In this document: piece after piece, positions 22,148 to 33,084 of the stretch
How positions within the stretch are numbered: the first letter of the stretch is position 1
Layout: every line of letters starts with the position of its first letter
NCBI GenBank assembly: GCA_963580285.1
Contig: OY757024.1
Span: forward strand, 123,504,045-123,568,044
Reading direction: 5' to 3'
Origin: Lucinisca nassula
Lineage: Eukaryota; Mollusca; Bivalvia; Lucinida; Lucinidae
Length of the DNA stretch: 64,000 bases
The notes under the pieces: generated by a model
The model's input: only the letters and a program-made list of their open reading frames with translations
Told to the model about the DNA's origin: nothing
Database searches by the model: none
Position numbers and translations under genes: made by a program

Positions 22148-23110
22148 AAACAAGAGGGCCATGATGGCCCTGGATCGCTCACCTGAGCCATAGGGTAACA
22201 AGTGGGCCCCTGGGAGAGCCATTATTAGCCCCGGGCTATAATTTGAATAATCTTGGTAGTGGTCTAAAAGGTGAAGCTTCATATCAAATTTTAAAGACCG
22301 GAGCCTTCTGATTTCAGAAAAGAAGATATTCAAAAATTTTCCTTATATGTGTCTATATAAACCTTGGGGTCCCCGGGGCGGGCCATTTTGGCCCCAGGGC
22401 TATAATTTGAACAATCTTGGTAGAAATCCACAAGACGAAGCTTCATACCAAATTTCAAAGACCTTGGCCTTCTGCTTTCAGACAAGAAGTTTTTTAAAGG
22501 TTTTCATTGCCTTGACTTCTATTTCCTAGGGCTATAATTAGAGGTCCACTAGATGAAGCTTCACACCAAATATCAAAGACCTAGGCCTTGCGGTTTCAGA
22601 GTTGAAGATTTGTTTTTAAATTTCCCTATATAAGTCAATATAAAACCGAATGGCCCCGGGGCGGGGGGGGGGGGGGAGGGGTTGCATTTTTGACCCAATG
22701 GCTATGATTTGAACAATCTTGCTAGAGGTCCACTCGATGAAGCTACACACCAAATATCAAAGACCTGGGCCATGCGGTTTCGGAGAAGATTTTTGAAGAT
22801 TTTCCCTGTATAAGGCAATGTAAAACCAAAGGACCTGCAGGTGGGGGCAATTTTCGCCCTAGGCCTATAATTTGAATCGCCCTAGGCCTATAATTTGAAC
22901 AATCTTGATAGAGGTCCACTAGATGAAGCTTCACACCAAATATCAAAGAACTTGGCCTTGCGGTTTCAGAGAAGAAGATTTTTAAAGATTGCCCTATTCA
23001 AGTCTATGTAAAACCAAAGGGCCCCGGGGCGAGGGCATTTTTGGCGCCAGGGCTATAATTTGAACAACCTTGGTAGAGGTCCACTAGACAAAGCTTCAGG
23101 GGCTGAAAAA
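22148..23110 (+). repeat. Array 1 of 166-bp-type units (truncated CAAGAGGGCC element)
   Basis: Starts ACAAGAGGGCCATGATGGCC CTGGATCGCTCACCTGA. About six diverged units follow, with ATAATTTGAACAATCTTGGT, GGTCCACTAGATGAAGCTTC, TATCAAAGACCT and GGTTTCAGAGAAGAAGAT. It stops at about 23100 without the ACGG tract and closing hairpin. The frames within (22088-22946) are repeat translations. Confidence 0.85.
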
Positions 23111-23213
23111 ACAAGTGGTCCATGATGGACCTAAGTTATGATGTAATAACATTGGAGATTATCAATCTGATGATGGTTCAAGTGCAAGACTGGCAACTGC
23201 CTTTTATTTTTAA

Positions 23214-23431
23214 CCCTTTTTGTACCAAATGGAATCTTCCTTCTGATATATAGCAGGAGTCCATTTCAAAATTTAGGGGTGACGGTTGTGTTTTCTTCAA
23301 AATTGATTCGTAAAATGGCTCAACTTTTTGCAACAGTGTAGGCCCTGATCAGAAGCCGCGTTCTGTGGCGTCTGATCTGGGTCTGGGCTGTTTGCCAGTT
23401 ACCCGTTTTGGGGTTTACGGTACAAAACGGG
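23214..23431. mobile_element. TTAA-flanked MITE with GATCAGACGCC palindrome (H2)
   Basis: TTAA at 23210-23213 and 23432-23435; inverted ends CCCTTTTTGTACC and GGTACAAAACGGG. The central palindrome (23333-23397) is CAGTGTAGGCCCTGATCAGA and TCTGATCTGGGTCTGGGCTG. A 218-bp piggyBac-type non-autonomous element. Confidence 0.85.
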
Positions 23432-23864
23432 TTAAAGCTGAAACTGTTTTTACTCTATTATTAAGCAGGGGAGCACCTTTCTAAATGCCATTGTAGCACT
23501 GTCAGTTGTCCCTGAGTGTAGGCTGATTATCGCTTAATGAATTTTCTATCTTTAGCTCAGGCTTCCATTTTGTTCAGCTGATTTGACCATATTAAAAGAG
23601 GAATATTATATTAAAATCAGAGAGGAAATGAGGTTTTTTAATTTTTAGCTCTGGCAGTCATTTTATTCAGTCTTGTGGAACTACTTTTGCTATTATAAGA
23701 GAAACGTTTCTGTCAAATCATTTTGAAATCTGACCATTGGCCTAGGAGATTTTGTTCAAAAGTCGTTTTTTTTTTTTCGTTTTTTATGCCCTGCCATTCA
23801 TGAAATGGCCGGGTATTCTGTTATACACTCCGAAGTTTTGAGTGTACATCCATACGTCCATTTC

Positions 23865-23974
23865 GCAGGATCGATCCCGGGCTTCTCCAGACTTTCGGAT
23901 GAGTCTTTAAACCAAGGTCCCGTCTCAATATGACCTTAGCTGTTGGTGGGACGTAAACCTCAAACACTCACTCC
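23865..23974 (+). mobile_element. SINE family B, headless fragment
   Basis: GCAGGATCGATCCCGGGCTT to GACGTAAACCTCAAACACTC, inserted between CGTCCATTT and CGTACGTCCATCC of the tandem-repeat element. Confidence 0.7.
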
Positions 23975-25565
23975 GTACGTCCATCCGTTCGACAGTGCCT
24001 CATTGTTTCGTGTCCACTCCATAACTCTGATGCCATTTGAGATATTTTCATGAAACTTCACAGAACTGTAGAGCACTATGAGACGACGTTACAGAACATA
24101 TGAACCGTAACTCCGATTTGCCTAATTTTGGGGTTGTTGCCCATTTGAACATAGCCATTGCTATCATAGTTTAGTGTCCGCTCCATAACTTCGATACTAT
24201 TTGAGATATTTCCATGAATCTTTACAGATATGTAGAGCACCATGAGACAATGTGCAGAACATATGAACCATAACTCTGATTTTCCTACTTTTGAAGATAT
24301 TGCACTTTGAACATTGAACATAGCTGTTGCTATTAGTTTCGTGTCCACTCCATAACTCCGATACCATTTGGGATATTTTCACAAAACTTCACAGACATGT
24401 AGAGCACTGAGATGACGTTACAGAACATATGAACCATTACTCTGATTTTCCTTTTTTGGAGTTATTGCCCCTTGAACATGGCAACTTCTATCATTAAGTC
24501 TGTTGAAGCACTGTATCTCCTGAACATAATGACTGATTCTGACCAAACTTGCATGGTTACATCACTAGGATAGGGGAAAACAGCTGTTAGGTTTTGATGA
24601 TCTGAACTTATTTTCAAGGGCACAGGCCCCAAAAAACTCTCAATTTTGGGCCAAAGATGTCTGCACCTAATCTCAAGAACACATCAATGAAATGTGGTCT
24701 ACCTTGGAACAATATATCATTGCAATTGACCAAAGATTTGATTAGATTTTGAAGACCTCGACTTTATTTTAAAGGGCACAGGCCCCCAAGAACTTAAATT
24801 GAGAAATGTAATTCTGGTTTACTTTCTTTTGGAGCCATGGCTCTTTGAACATTGAAAACAGTCATCTGAGTCATGTATTCTTATCAACTTTATTAAGGAA
24901 TGATTTGATTTTGAAGACCTTGACTTTATTTTCAAGGGCACAGGCCCCCAAAAACTGAAAATGAGAATTATAATTCTGGTTTACTTTCTTTTGGAGCCAT
25001 GGCCCTTTGAACATAAAAAATAGTCATCTCAGTCATGTATTTCTGTCAACTTTAACTTTAAGGGAAATAGTAAAGCATCCTTACTTTGAATTCCTTTTCG
25101 ACTGTGTTATGGCACTTGCTTGATGTAATTGTAGTGGCAGGACATTATGCAGTGCTTGCAGCTTTTATTAACTCTGGTGGACATTTTGTTCACCAGCACC
25201 AAACCACTCTAATGTTTTGGTAGAGGGACACCAAAGGAACATCTCTGTGAAATAATTTTGAAATCAGGCCATTGGATTAGGAGGAGATGGCATTTAAAGT
25301 TTTTTCTATTTTTAGCTCAGTGGCCATTTTGTTCAGGAGCAGAACCAATTTAGCAATTTGGTAAAGAGTCATCAATAATCACTTTGAAATCGAGCAATTG
25401 GCCTAGGAGTAGGTGTTGTTTGAAGATTTTTCTATTAATAGCTCTGGTGGCCATTTAGTTCAGCTGAGTGAACCAATTAAGCAATTTTGGTAAAGGGTCA
25501 CCCAATGAACACCTCTGAAATTATTTTGAAATCAGGCCATTGGCCTCGGTGGAGATGAAAGTGAG

Positions 25566-26545
25566 GAATCAGAATCAGAATTGTTACTGGTGACACGTCA
25601 AATTGACATTCATACACCAGGACCTGTAATGTGGGAAGTTAGTCCCTAGCTCTAACCAAAGAGGTAAATTTAGCTACACAACCATCAGCACCTTCAGCTG
25701 TCGAAATAATCGAATCGGGAAGGGCATTCCAATCTCTAATGGTTCTGGGGAAGAACGACCCTTTTATAAATGTCTTGCAATAAGGGTCTGAAACGCCAAC
25801 GAATGGTGATTTTCTAGTGTCTAGCTTGGGGAACAAGGTCATCTGTTGGAATGCTGGCAGCACCCTTTAGACCTTTGTATAAGAGGATTAACCTACTGTC
25901 TTTTCTCCTTTTCTTGAGAGACTCCCATTTCAATTTTCCAAGTATTCCAGTCATGCTCCCAGTTTTAAAGCAGTAATTGCCTGTTACAAATTTAGCAGCT
26001 CTATTCTGAACTTTCTCGATTTCATCGTTAAGGACCACTCCACTGGGGTCCCAGATACAACTACCATATTCCAAGATTGGGCAAACAAGACCTTTATATG
26101 CTGCCTCTTTTACATCCTGAGGGCACTGATGAAGATTTCGCCTCAGGAAACCAAGTGTTCTATTTGCCTTAGTACACATGTTGCTAATATGAGTATTCCA
26201 TCTCAAGTTGTGTGAGATTGTCACTCCAAGGTATCTAATGGAGTCCACAGTCTCGAGAACCGTTCCCTCTAAGGTGTAAGAAGCCTCAACTTTATAAGAT
26301 CTCTTCCTAGCTATCTGCATAATATTGCATTTAACTGGCTGAAATCTCATGCCCCGTTTTCGGGCCCAACATCCTAATCTATCTATGTCAGCCTGAAGTT
26401 TCAATGAGTCATCTGTATCTCTAATTTCCCAGTAACAAACACAGTCATCTGCGAAGTCTTATTTCTGAGTCAACGTCAGTGGAAATATCATTGATGTACA
26501 GGGAGAACAAAAGTGGACCAAGAGCGGCCCTTGCGGGACTCCAGA
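25566..26545 (-). pseudogene. LINE reverse transcriptase 3' half (Jockey/CR1-group), copy 2
   Basis: The minus strand reads VLSGVPQG, ALGPLLFSLYINDIS, FADDCVCYWEIRD (motif C intact), KLQADIDRLGCWARKRGMRF, IRYLGVTISHNLRWNTHIS, CTKANRTLGFLRRN and GSFFPRTIRDWNALPDSIIS. Frameshifts lie near 26522 and just before FADD (about 26455), so it cannot make one protein. The 3' end carries AGAATCAGAATCAGAA on the plus strand (25566-25581), a (TGATTC)n tail in the element's sense. The 5' half is missing. A related 3' fragment is at 50568. Confidence 0.88.
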
Positions 26546-26555
26546 CAAAACTGGA

Positions 26556-26790
26556 GCAGAAATAAGAAACAATTTTTCGTATTTCTGTTCTAAAATATAG
26601 ATTGTGGGTACTCATTAGAACCGCCTCATCCAATGAGGCAGTTCTAACGTGTACCCACAATCTATATTTTGAGCAGAAATAAGAAAAATATCACAATTTT
26701 TCACTTTAAAATTTTCTCTTTTTTTCTTCAGCATTTAAATTTTACATGTATTGTATAGGTGTGTTTTCGTAATGGCAAGCCATGCCTCCA
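26556..26790. mobile_element. GCCTCA-palindrome MITE
   Basis: Palindrome AAAATATAGATTGTGGGTAC TCATTAGAACC...GCCTCATccaATGAGGC, with right arm CCACAATCTATATTTTGAGC, then AGAAATAAGAAAAATATCAC. Confidence 0.8.
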
Positions 26791-26989
26791 GTGACAAAAG
26801 GTACATGACACCTTTGCCTCACCCAGCCACCCCTGGGTAATATAACAGTTATTTCATGGCAGCTTGGAGTATAGGACCTGACGTCCCTCGGTGCTGTGGA
26901 CCACCTGATACACTAGTGCACTTGTCTTCAGACAAAGAAGAAAAATGAAGAAAAAACATTCCTCAGCTTCCCATACCTGCTGCAAGAAC

Positions 26990-27330
26990 AGCATCACGAA
27001 AACACATCTATTCAATTTTGACCCCCTTGCACCCCACTTTTGTAAAGTAAAACTGGGGTTTACAGGGGTAAACCTTTTCTTATTTCTGCTCTAAAATATA
27101 GATTATGGGTACTCGTTAAAACCACCTCGATGAGGTGGTTCTAACGTGTACCCACAATCTATAATTGGTACTCGTTAGAACCACAACCTCGATGAGGTGG
27201 TTCTAACGTGTACCCACAATCTATATTTTGAGCAGAAATAAGAAAAATATCAATTTTTCATGTTAAAATTTTCTTGTTTTTCAGCAGTAAAATTTACAAT
27301 GTATCTGTATATGTGTGCTTTCATAATGAC
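26990..27330. mobile_element. GCCTCA-palindrome MITE with a duplicated right arm
   Basis: ACCCCACTTTTGTAAAGTAA, the palindrome with core ACCACCTCGATGAGGTGGTT, and a second copy of core plus right arm (about 27165-27232). GAGCAGAAATAAGAAAAATA and the AATTTACAATGTATCTGTAT end follow. Confidence 0.8.
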
Positions 27331-27396
27331 AAGCCATGCCCCCAGTGACACAATGTTCATGACACCTTTGCCTCACCCAGCCACCCCTGGGTAAAA

Positions 27397-27562
27397 AATC
27401 AGTTATTTTGTGCCAGCTTGGGAGTATAGTCAAAACTAATGTCCCTCAGTGCTGTGGACCACCTGATGCACTAGTGCCCTCGTCTTCAGGCAATGGTAAT
27501 CAGGTCATTCACAGCACCTCGAGCTATAGTTTTGACCATAATCCAAGCTGCCATAAAATGAC
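27397..27562. repeat. Long imperfect palindrome (AGTTTTGAC family)
   Basis: Left arm GTCAAAACTAATGTCCCTCA GTGCTGTGG pairs with right arm CACAGCACCTCGAGCTATAG TTTTGAC. AGTTATTTTGTGCCAGCTTG pairs with CAAGCTGCCATAAAATGACT. A one-armed relative lies at 26845-26930. Confidence 0.75.
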
Positions 27563-27754
27563 TATTTGTGCCTGACAAATCCAAAGTTCAACTACTTGCC
27601 CGGCAGTCAACAGCATCTTGGGAAAATTTTGGAATTGCAGTTTTCCTTATATATTCTATACATTTTTCTGGGCAAGTTAAATAAAAAATCCCTTGCCCTG
27701 ACAAAATTAAGACTCATCCCGGGCAGCCAGGCACTGGATTGTCAGGCCCTGCTG

Positions 27755-27930
27755 TATTCACCATATTTGCATTATTTGCTGGCTCCCAGCTTGCACATTG
27801 TCAATATTGGAAAAACAGGTAACCAGACCCCCACTGACCTTTCAAGATCAGAGGGGTCTGGTTACCTGTTTTTTCCAACACAAATAATCTTCAGACTAGG
27901 AACCAGCAGATAATGCAAATAAGGTGAATA
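27755..27930. mobile_element. Snap-back MITE, 176 bp
   Basis: Outer arms TATTCACCATATTTGCATTAT / ATAATGCAAATAAGGTGAATA (one gap), then ATTTGCTGGCTCC / GGAACCAGCAGAT and TTGGAAAAACAGGTAACCAG / CTGGTTACCTGTTTTTTCCAA. The whole element can fold on itself. Confidence 0.8.
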
Positions 27931-28135
27931 ATATAATAGATTGGATAATAATTATGGCTATTCAAGAAGTCTGGAAATAAATTTACAACAACACGTAATA
28001 ACTATGAATATTTTACTTATAAATAATGGCTGGATAGACTGTATCCAATACGTGTTTAATGAACAAAATATACTGATACAATAAAATAATAATAATGACA
28101 ACATCTTAAATGCAGTAACAAAGTCTCTAAATTAA

Positions 28136-28340
28136 CCCTTATCTTGCTGAATATTCATTTAAGCCACACCCATTTCTGTCTATCAACCAATCAAATTACT
28201 TGATGTAATTTATTGCTACAAATTCATAAATTGAATGCTTAACAGTGTAGATCCTGATCGGCTGGCTTCTTCAGAAGCCATCTCATCTGGATCTACACTG
28301 TTTGCAAAGATAGGGGTTGTCGTGAACAGCAAGATAAGGA
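28136..28340. mobile_element. TTAA-flanked MITE, CCCTTATCTTGCTG ends (H3)
   Basis: TTAA at 28132-28135 and 28341-28344; ends CCCTTATCTTGCTG and CAGCAAGATAAGGA. The inner palindrome is ACAGTGTAGATCCTGATCGG and GGATCTACACTGTTTGC. Confidence 0.82.
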
Positions 28341-28453
28341 TTAAATTCTATACAGCTGAAAAGGACAACTTCTCAAAACCTCTATCTAAAAGCACAATAT
28401 CATACCAAACATCTTAAAGTTTAATAAATTTCATGGAAGACAAACTATTTTAA

Positions 28454-28672
28454 CCCTTAAGCTGCCGAGAATACTGCATCTTAAAATGCTGTCTGTTTTT
28501 GTCTTCTGTTGAATCTTTTTGCAAACTTTTCAAACATATTTTTGCCTACAGGCAAACAGTGTGGATCCTGATCAGACTGCTCCTAGAGGAGCAGCCTGAT
28601 CTGGGTCCACACTATTTGCAACACTGAGTATTAACTAGCAGACGACAAGTGTTGCAATTGGCACCTTAAGGG
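28454..28672. mobile_element. TTAA-flanked MITE, CCCTTAAGCTGCC ends (H4)
   Basis: TTAA at 28450-28453 and 28673-28676; ends CCCTTAAGCTGCC and GGCACCTTAAGGG. The inner palindrome is CAAACAGTGTGGATCCTGAT and ATCTGGGTCCACACTATTTG around CTCCTAGAGGAG. Confidence 0.85.
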
Positions 28673-28838
28673 TTAAGATACAAAAGCTGTCATGAGACAG
28701 CAGAGCTCTCCTGGCCAGACCTTCCCATCATTATGCAGAATTTTGTCAAGAAACGATGAGTAATGCATACCAACCCACCGCACCCCTTAGTGGAGTTCAT
28801 GTAAGGTACAAGACCTACCAAGAGTAGGTGTATAGCTT

Positions 28839-29143
28839 TTGTGTTTGTTTGTATTCGAGTTTAACAGCCCAGTCAACACCATTTAGGTCATTTTTTAGCC
28901 AGTCAGTTTACCTATCCACACTTTTCCTGGGCAGGCTTATATGTAAGCGGTTAACCACTACAGTGCACATTCTTTCGCCAGAAACTGACAACTGCCCTTC
29001 TTGAATCAGCGGAAGGGAGAGAATGACCGTAGAAAAGAGTTCATGATCAATCTCCATGAATGTGGCTGACCACGGCAGGTATCGAACCCGCATCCTCCTG
29101 ATCACCAATCTCAACGCATCTGACTGACCTTACGAGGCTGGCC
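28839..29143 (-). mobile_element. SINE family A
   Basis: Minus-strand tRNA-like head GCCAGCCTCGTAAGGTCAGT near 29143, B-box-like GGTTCGATACC at about 29080, tail GGGCTGTTAAACTCGAATAC. No clear target duplication. Confidence 0.82.
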
Positions 29144-29260
29144 AACAACAGATTGTTTGTCCAATTACAAAAATCCCTTAACTACATTTTATAGATTTTA
29201 AAGGAAAAGCAAAAGTGTACAATTATGCAAATAATAGAACAATAATATTTCCTAGACTAA

Positions 29261-29488
29261 CCCATTGTATACTAGTGGACTCTTCCACTGCTATATGTTG
29301 GACAAGTCCATTTGCCATATAAGGGGTGTCAGGCCTACTTTTTTGTTTTTATTCTACTTTTGATGGAAAATTCTGTTAGCAACAAATATTGCAGGCCCTG
29401 ATCAGACGCCACATTCTGTTGTTGCCTCTGATCTGGATCTGCACTGTTTGCCAAGGAACCCCTTTAGGGGTTTCTCACATGCAATGGG
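29261..29488. mobile_element. TTAA-type MITE, CCCATTGTATAC ends (H5)
   Basis: CTAA (decayed TTAA) at 29257-29260 and TTAA at 29489-29492; ends CCCATTGTATAC and GCAATGGG. The palindrome GCAGGCCCTGATCAGACGCC pairs with CTCTGATCTGGATCTGC. Sister of 34013-34235. Confidence 0.78.
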
Positions 29489-29755
29489 TTAATAATGCAA
29501 GTAGAAATATTTCTACTTCATTAATATATCACTCATTTACAAATGTGTTCTTTTTTACTTAAAAAAAAAACCCACAAAGAGTAAAGTACGAGCAGCTATG
29601 ATCTTTTGCTACAATAAAATTGCTGAAGTTGTGACAAAATGCTGTATGGGAAAAAGTTGAGCAATCTGATTGGCTCCACCATACAAAATTTTGTAATTTG
29701 CTCATAAGGCTGTTATAAAACTTGTATCTCAACACTTTTTGAACCAAAAGCTAAC

Positions 29756-29852
29756 CCCAGCAGGCACATCAACGTTGTTTATGCAACGTCACAGCAACTT
29801 CGATGCACCGACATTTGATTTGATGTTGCCCTAGTGACGTGTGCCTGCTGGG
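29756..29852. mobile_element. MITE, CCCAGCAGGCAC ends, 3-bp target duplication
   Basis: 97 bp with perfect inverted ends CCCAGCAGGCAC and GTGCCTGCTGGG; AAC lies on both sides (29753-29755 and 29853-29855). The interior has AACGTTG/GCAACGT arms. Sister at 34370-34488. Confidence 0.8.
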
Positions 29853-30141
29853 AACCTTTCTGATTGGTGACCAATGGTTGTGAGGTACAATGTTTTGTCA
29901 CAAGGTGTTTTTGATGAGCAAAATTGAAAAGCTATTTTTGTAAAAAATGTAGTTACAAGATTTTGTATTCAGGCTAACAAGATGCTGCAGGTAACCTTTA
30001 CCAAAAATACTGTCTGTTAGTCTTTGCTAGCGGTTGAGGGTTATTATAATTGTTTAACCTTAACCAATCTGTAGGCTAGTTCAGCAGACAACAAACTGAT
30101 GTTTTTCTTTTTTTTTTGAAAACAGGTTTTGACATTTCATG

Positions 30142-30206
30142 AGCAGTGTAGACCCAGATGAGACGCTGCAGAACATGGCCTCTCATCAGGGTCTACACTG
30201 CTTGCC
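30142..30206. repeat. GATGAGACGC palindromic core (H6)
   Basis: AGCAGTGTAGACCCAGATGA GACGC pairs with TCTCATCAGGGTCTACACTG CTTGCC. The right flank CCACTCATCCTGCTATTCTTAA resembles the hAT-like carrier at 61481 rather than the TTAA carriers. Confidence 0.75.
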
Positions 30207-30594
30207 ACTCATCCTGCTATTCTTAAGACAGAACATTCGGAAGTAAATTGTGCTTGTTCAAATTCAGAACAAGTTGAGGTGTCTGAATCCTTAAGGTAAC
30301 TATGGTGACCACAAAGATTTGAAGAATGTAAACTAGAGAATACAACAGGCCTTTTTCTCACAGGTTGGCTCAAACCTTTTTATCACTAATCATAAAACAA
30401 TTTAGGCACTTAGGAGCAAGTAACATGAAACCAGCATATATCTAACAAATCTCTACAGTCAAACTAAAACAACTCAAATATCTTTTGGCCCATGAAAATT
30501 TCGAGATAATGGCAGTTCAAACTACTGAGGTTAATTGCGAGATCATGGAGGCATAATAGGGATGACAAAGATATTTTTATGTTTTTCTAAAAAA
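30207..30594. other. No gene recognised
   Basis: No frame or shared repeat identified between the palindromic core and the next MITE. Confidence 0.5.
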
Positions 30595-30668
30595 TGAAGG
30601 AATGCTGTGTGTGCTCATTAGAATCAACTCACTGAGGCGATTCTAATGAGTACACACAGCATACCTTT
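30595..30668. repeat. GCCTCA-type palindrome, short form
   Basis: GCTGTGTGTGCTCATTAGAATC / GATTCTAATGAGTACACACAGC around ACTCACTGAGG. Confidence 0.8.
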
Positions 30669-30710
30669 TCAAGTTAGAGTAAAATTTAATTATACTAAAT
30701 ATAAGGATAT

Positions 30711-31038
30711 GTGTGTGTGAATTCGGGTTTAACATCGCTTTCAACAATTTTTCAGTCATATCACGACGGTGTCTGGTTGCGACAGGGAGCTCAATGCTCA
30801 TGTTTATAGAGCTGCCTCACTGAAGTATCATGTCCCAGACACATACATGATACCACACCCAGTCACATTATCCTGACACTGGATCTACCAGTCCTAGCTC
30901 TACCCCGTAAATCTGAGTGCCAAACGAGGAGCAGCTAGTACCATTTTTAACCACTTTGGTATGTCGCGGCCCGGGATCGAACCCGAGACCTCCCGTTCCC
31001 CGGAGCGGACACTCTACCAACTGAGCTATCGGGGCTGG
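30711..31038 (-). mobile_element. tRNA-derived SINE family C
   Basis: Minus-strand head GCCCCGATAGCTCAGTTGGT AGAGTGTCCGCTCC carries a near-consensus A-box; B-box GGTTCGATCCC lies at about 30979. The body covers ACTGGGTGTGGTATCATGTA, and the tail is GATGTTAAACCCGAATTCAC followed by ACAC. A free tRNA gene is unlikely because of this long body. Confidence 0.85.
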
Positions 31039-31142
31039 TAAATATAAGGATATCTGGAGCTGTTAGAAAGTCTTCTGTTGGGAATCCATAACAACTTAGA
31101 ATTAGCCATGGTAAACAAGACATCCCTGTTCCGAGTTATTAC

Positions 31143-31345
31143 AGGCCTCAGTGGCCCAGTGGGTAAGAATGCCGACTCAATCATTGGAATTCTATTGCTA
31201 TGGTTTGAGCCTTGATACCAAGTTCTGCAAGGGAAGGTCAGGTGGGTTTTTCTCTGGGTACTCACCCACCACTGATTAACGATTGGCTCGAAATAAGTGA
31301 AATAATCTTGAAAGAGCCAGAATACCAAACACAAAAAAACAGGTT
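31143..31345 (+). mobile_element. Candidate tRNA-like SINE
   Basis: GGCCTCAGTGGCCCAGTGGG TAAGAATGCC resembles an A-box head and GGTTTGAGCC (31202-31211) a B-box. A non-coding body follows to about 31345. Single copy here, so the call is tentative. Confidence 0.5.
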
Positions 31346-31519
31346 TGAGTTATTGAAGTTCCAGTGTATCTATTATCCATTTTAAATTCCAACAAAATGC
31401 AACAAATATCGTAACTCTCCTATCAGTTCAGGAACAACACTAAATTCAGACTCAGAACCATCTATACATGAAATCTCATTGGAAACCTATTTCCTCTTCC
31501 TACTAGACAGGTCATGTAT

Positions 31520-31950
31520 CTATTGATTGATTGATTGTTTGGGGTTTAACCACGCGTCAACCCTTGTGGGTCATTTTGTTTCGCCTCCCAGAGAAAGGGA
31601 GAAAAAAGGTAAGAGATAGTAGAGATAGTAGAGATGAAAGTGTGAGACAGATTGATTGAATGATTGGTTTGGGTTGAACAAGTCAATGCTTGTGGGTCAT
31701 TTTGTATTGCCTCCCAGAGAAAGGGAGAAAAGAGGTAAAAGAAATAGTAGAGAAGATAAAAGTGAGAGAGACAGATGAGAAATAGGAAAATCAATGGAAG
31801 TTTGGAAAAAGAAGAAATAACCACAGTGCACCCCCCCCCCCCTCTTCTAACCTGCTGCAAGGACTGCAGGCCTTGTCCACTTCAAGCCAGTGAGGCAAGA
31901 GACACATCACCTTCGCCTCACCCAACCAGTCCGGTCAGGTATCTATAATG
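31520..31950 (-). mobile_element. SINE-like element with duplicated 3' end
   Basis: GGGGTTTAACCACGCGTCAACC and a second diverged copy (31664-31700) precede TTTTGTxxxGCCTCCCAGAG AAAGGGAG on the plus strand. On the minus strand this gives a GTTGACGCGTGGTTAAACCCC tail. A C-run is at 31830-31841. Confidence 0.5.
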
Positions 31951-32090
31951 TGTTATATAACGAACATGGTTATAAACACAGGATAAGTATACTTGTGTCA
32001 ATTTCATATGAAATCTATGAGCCGAGTTTCACAAAATTCATATGAAATGACCACTAGTGTAATATTCTGTTTATCATATAACACTTTTAA

Positions 32091-32308
32091 CCCTTTTTGT
32101 ACCAAATGGTATCTTCCACCTTCTATATGGCAGGAGTCTATTTCAAAATTTGGGGGTGTCAAGTTGTGTTTTCTTAAAAAACTATTTGGAAATAGGCTGA
32201 AAATTTTGCAAACGGTGTAGGCCCTGATCAGATGCCATGTTCTGTTGGATCTGATCTGGGCCTGCACTGTTTGCCAACTACCCGTTTTGGTGCTTCCGGT
32301 ACAAAACA
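32091..32308. mobile_element. TTAA-type MITE with GATCAGACGCC palindrome (H7)
   Basis: TTAA at 32087-32090; CCCTTTTTGTACCAAATGGT start, palindrome GTGTAGGCCCTGATCAGATG / ATCTGATCTGGGCCTGCACT, CCGGTACAAAAC right end with its TTAA lost. Confidence 0.8.
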
Positions 32309-32334
32309 ATTTTTTTTGTAACAGAATTTCAAAA

Positions 32335-32640
32335 GACACGATAACAAGTCCATGAAATGAACACCCCTCGAAATCATATAGAGAAAACGGGCATTTACAG
32401 GGGTATACATTATTTTTCTTATTTCTGCTCCAAGACAGATATGTGGGTACTCATTAGAACCCCCTCAAGGAGATGGTTCTAACGAGCATCCACAACCTAT
32501 GTTTGGAGTAAAAGTAAGAAAAATATCACCAGTTTATCACAGATTTATCACCGATTATAAGAAAAGTAGCCATTTTGGAGAGGTGAAAAAAATGTTGCAC
32601 GAGTGTGAATGGAACATAGGGTGGTTGCAGTCATTATCAT
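32335..32640. mobile_element. GCCTCA-palindrome MITE, near complete
   Basis: Left end ATAACAAGTCCATGAAATGA, core around GAACCCCCTCAAGGAGATGG TTCTAACGAG, right end AAAAGTAGCCATTTTGGAGA. The inverse layout is seen at 38400-38690. Confidence 0.78.
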
Positions 32641-32769
32641 GACCTTATCCTCCAGTTCACATTTGGTCATATCATTTTTATTACATGATCCTATCCACTA
32701 CAAACAGCTATGTTTTATGATAAAACCTTGTTATTCATTGGATGCAAAACATATGTCAGTTCAAATCTT

Positions 32770-32998
32770 GTGTATATATGTTAGAATCACCTCATTGAGA
32801 AACAAAGCTTGTGGGTATTTGTATTTGTTAGAACCACTTGAGGCAATTCTAACCAATATCCACAACAGGCAATTCTAACAAATATCCACAACATTTGTCT
32901 TGGAGTATCCAAGCAAAAAACAAACATTATGGACAAAAGTTAGAAGTGCCTCATTGAGGCACTTCTAACAAATATCCACTTCATTTGTTTCTTCGAGT
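32770..32998. repeat. Cluster of GCCTCA-type palindromes
   Basis: Three partial units; the last is perfect: TTAGAAGTGCCTCATTGAGGCACTTCTAA (given here as arms of 13 around ATTG, 32940-32968). Confidence 0.7.
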
Positions 32999-33084
32999 AA
33001 TAAATATGATATTCTTGGATATCTCCATTAGTCTTGGTTCACCTGAGCTTAGTTTTTGTTCCCCTGATTTGTGTGTTTTTTTCT

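Larger units (their letters stand above)
23117..25565 (+). repeat. Composite Helitron-like tandem-repeat region
   Basis: A 5' start CAAGTGGTCCATGATGGACC (23116-23135) is followed by a TTAA MITE and units ending GGCCTAGGAGxxGATGTTGT. A second start, ATGCCCTGCCATTCATGAAA (23787), precedes three roughly 170-bp units with CCACTCCATAACTCxGATxCC, TAGAGCACxATGAGA and GAACATATGAACC (23990-24500). Units with CACAGGCCCCxAAAAAC and GGCCATTTTGTTCAGxxG follow. No coding frame. Confidence 0.6.

Noticed and set aside
30950..31038. Functional tRNA gene on the minus strand
   Set aside because: Good A- and B-boxes, but they are followed by a SINE body and a GTTAAAC tail; no complete cloverleaf with discriminator and terminator was evident.
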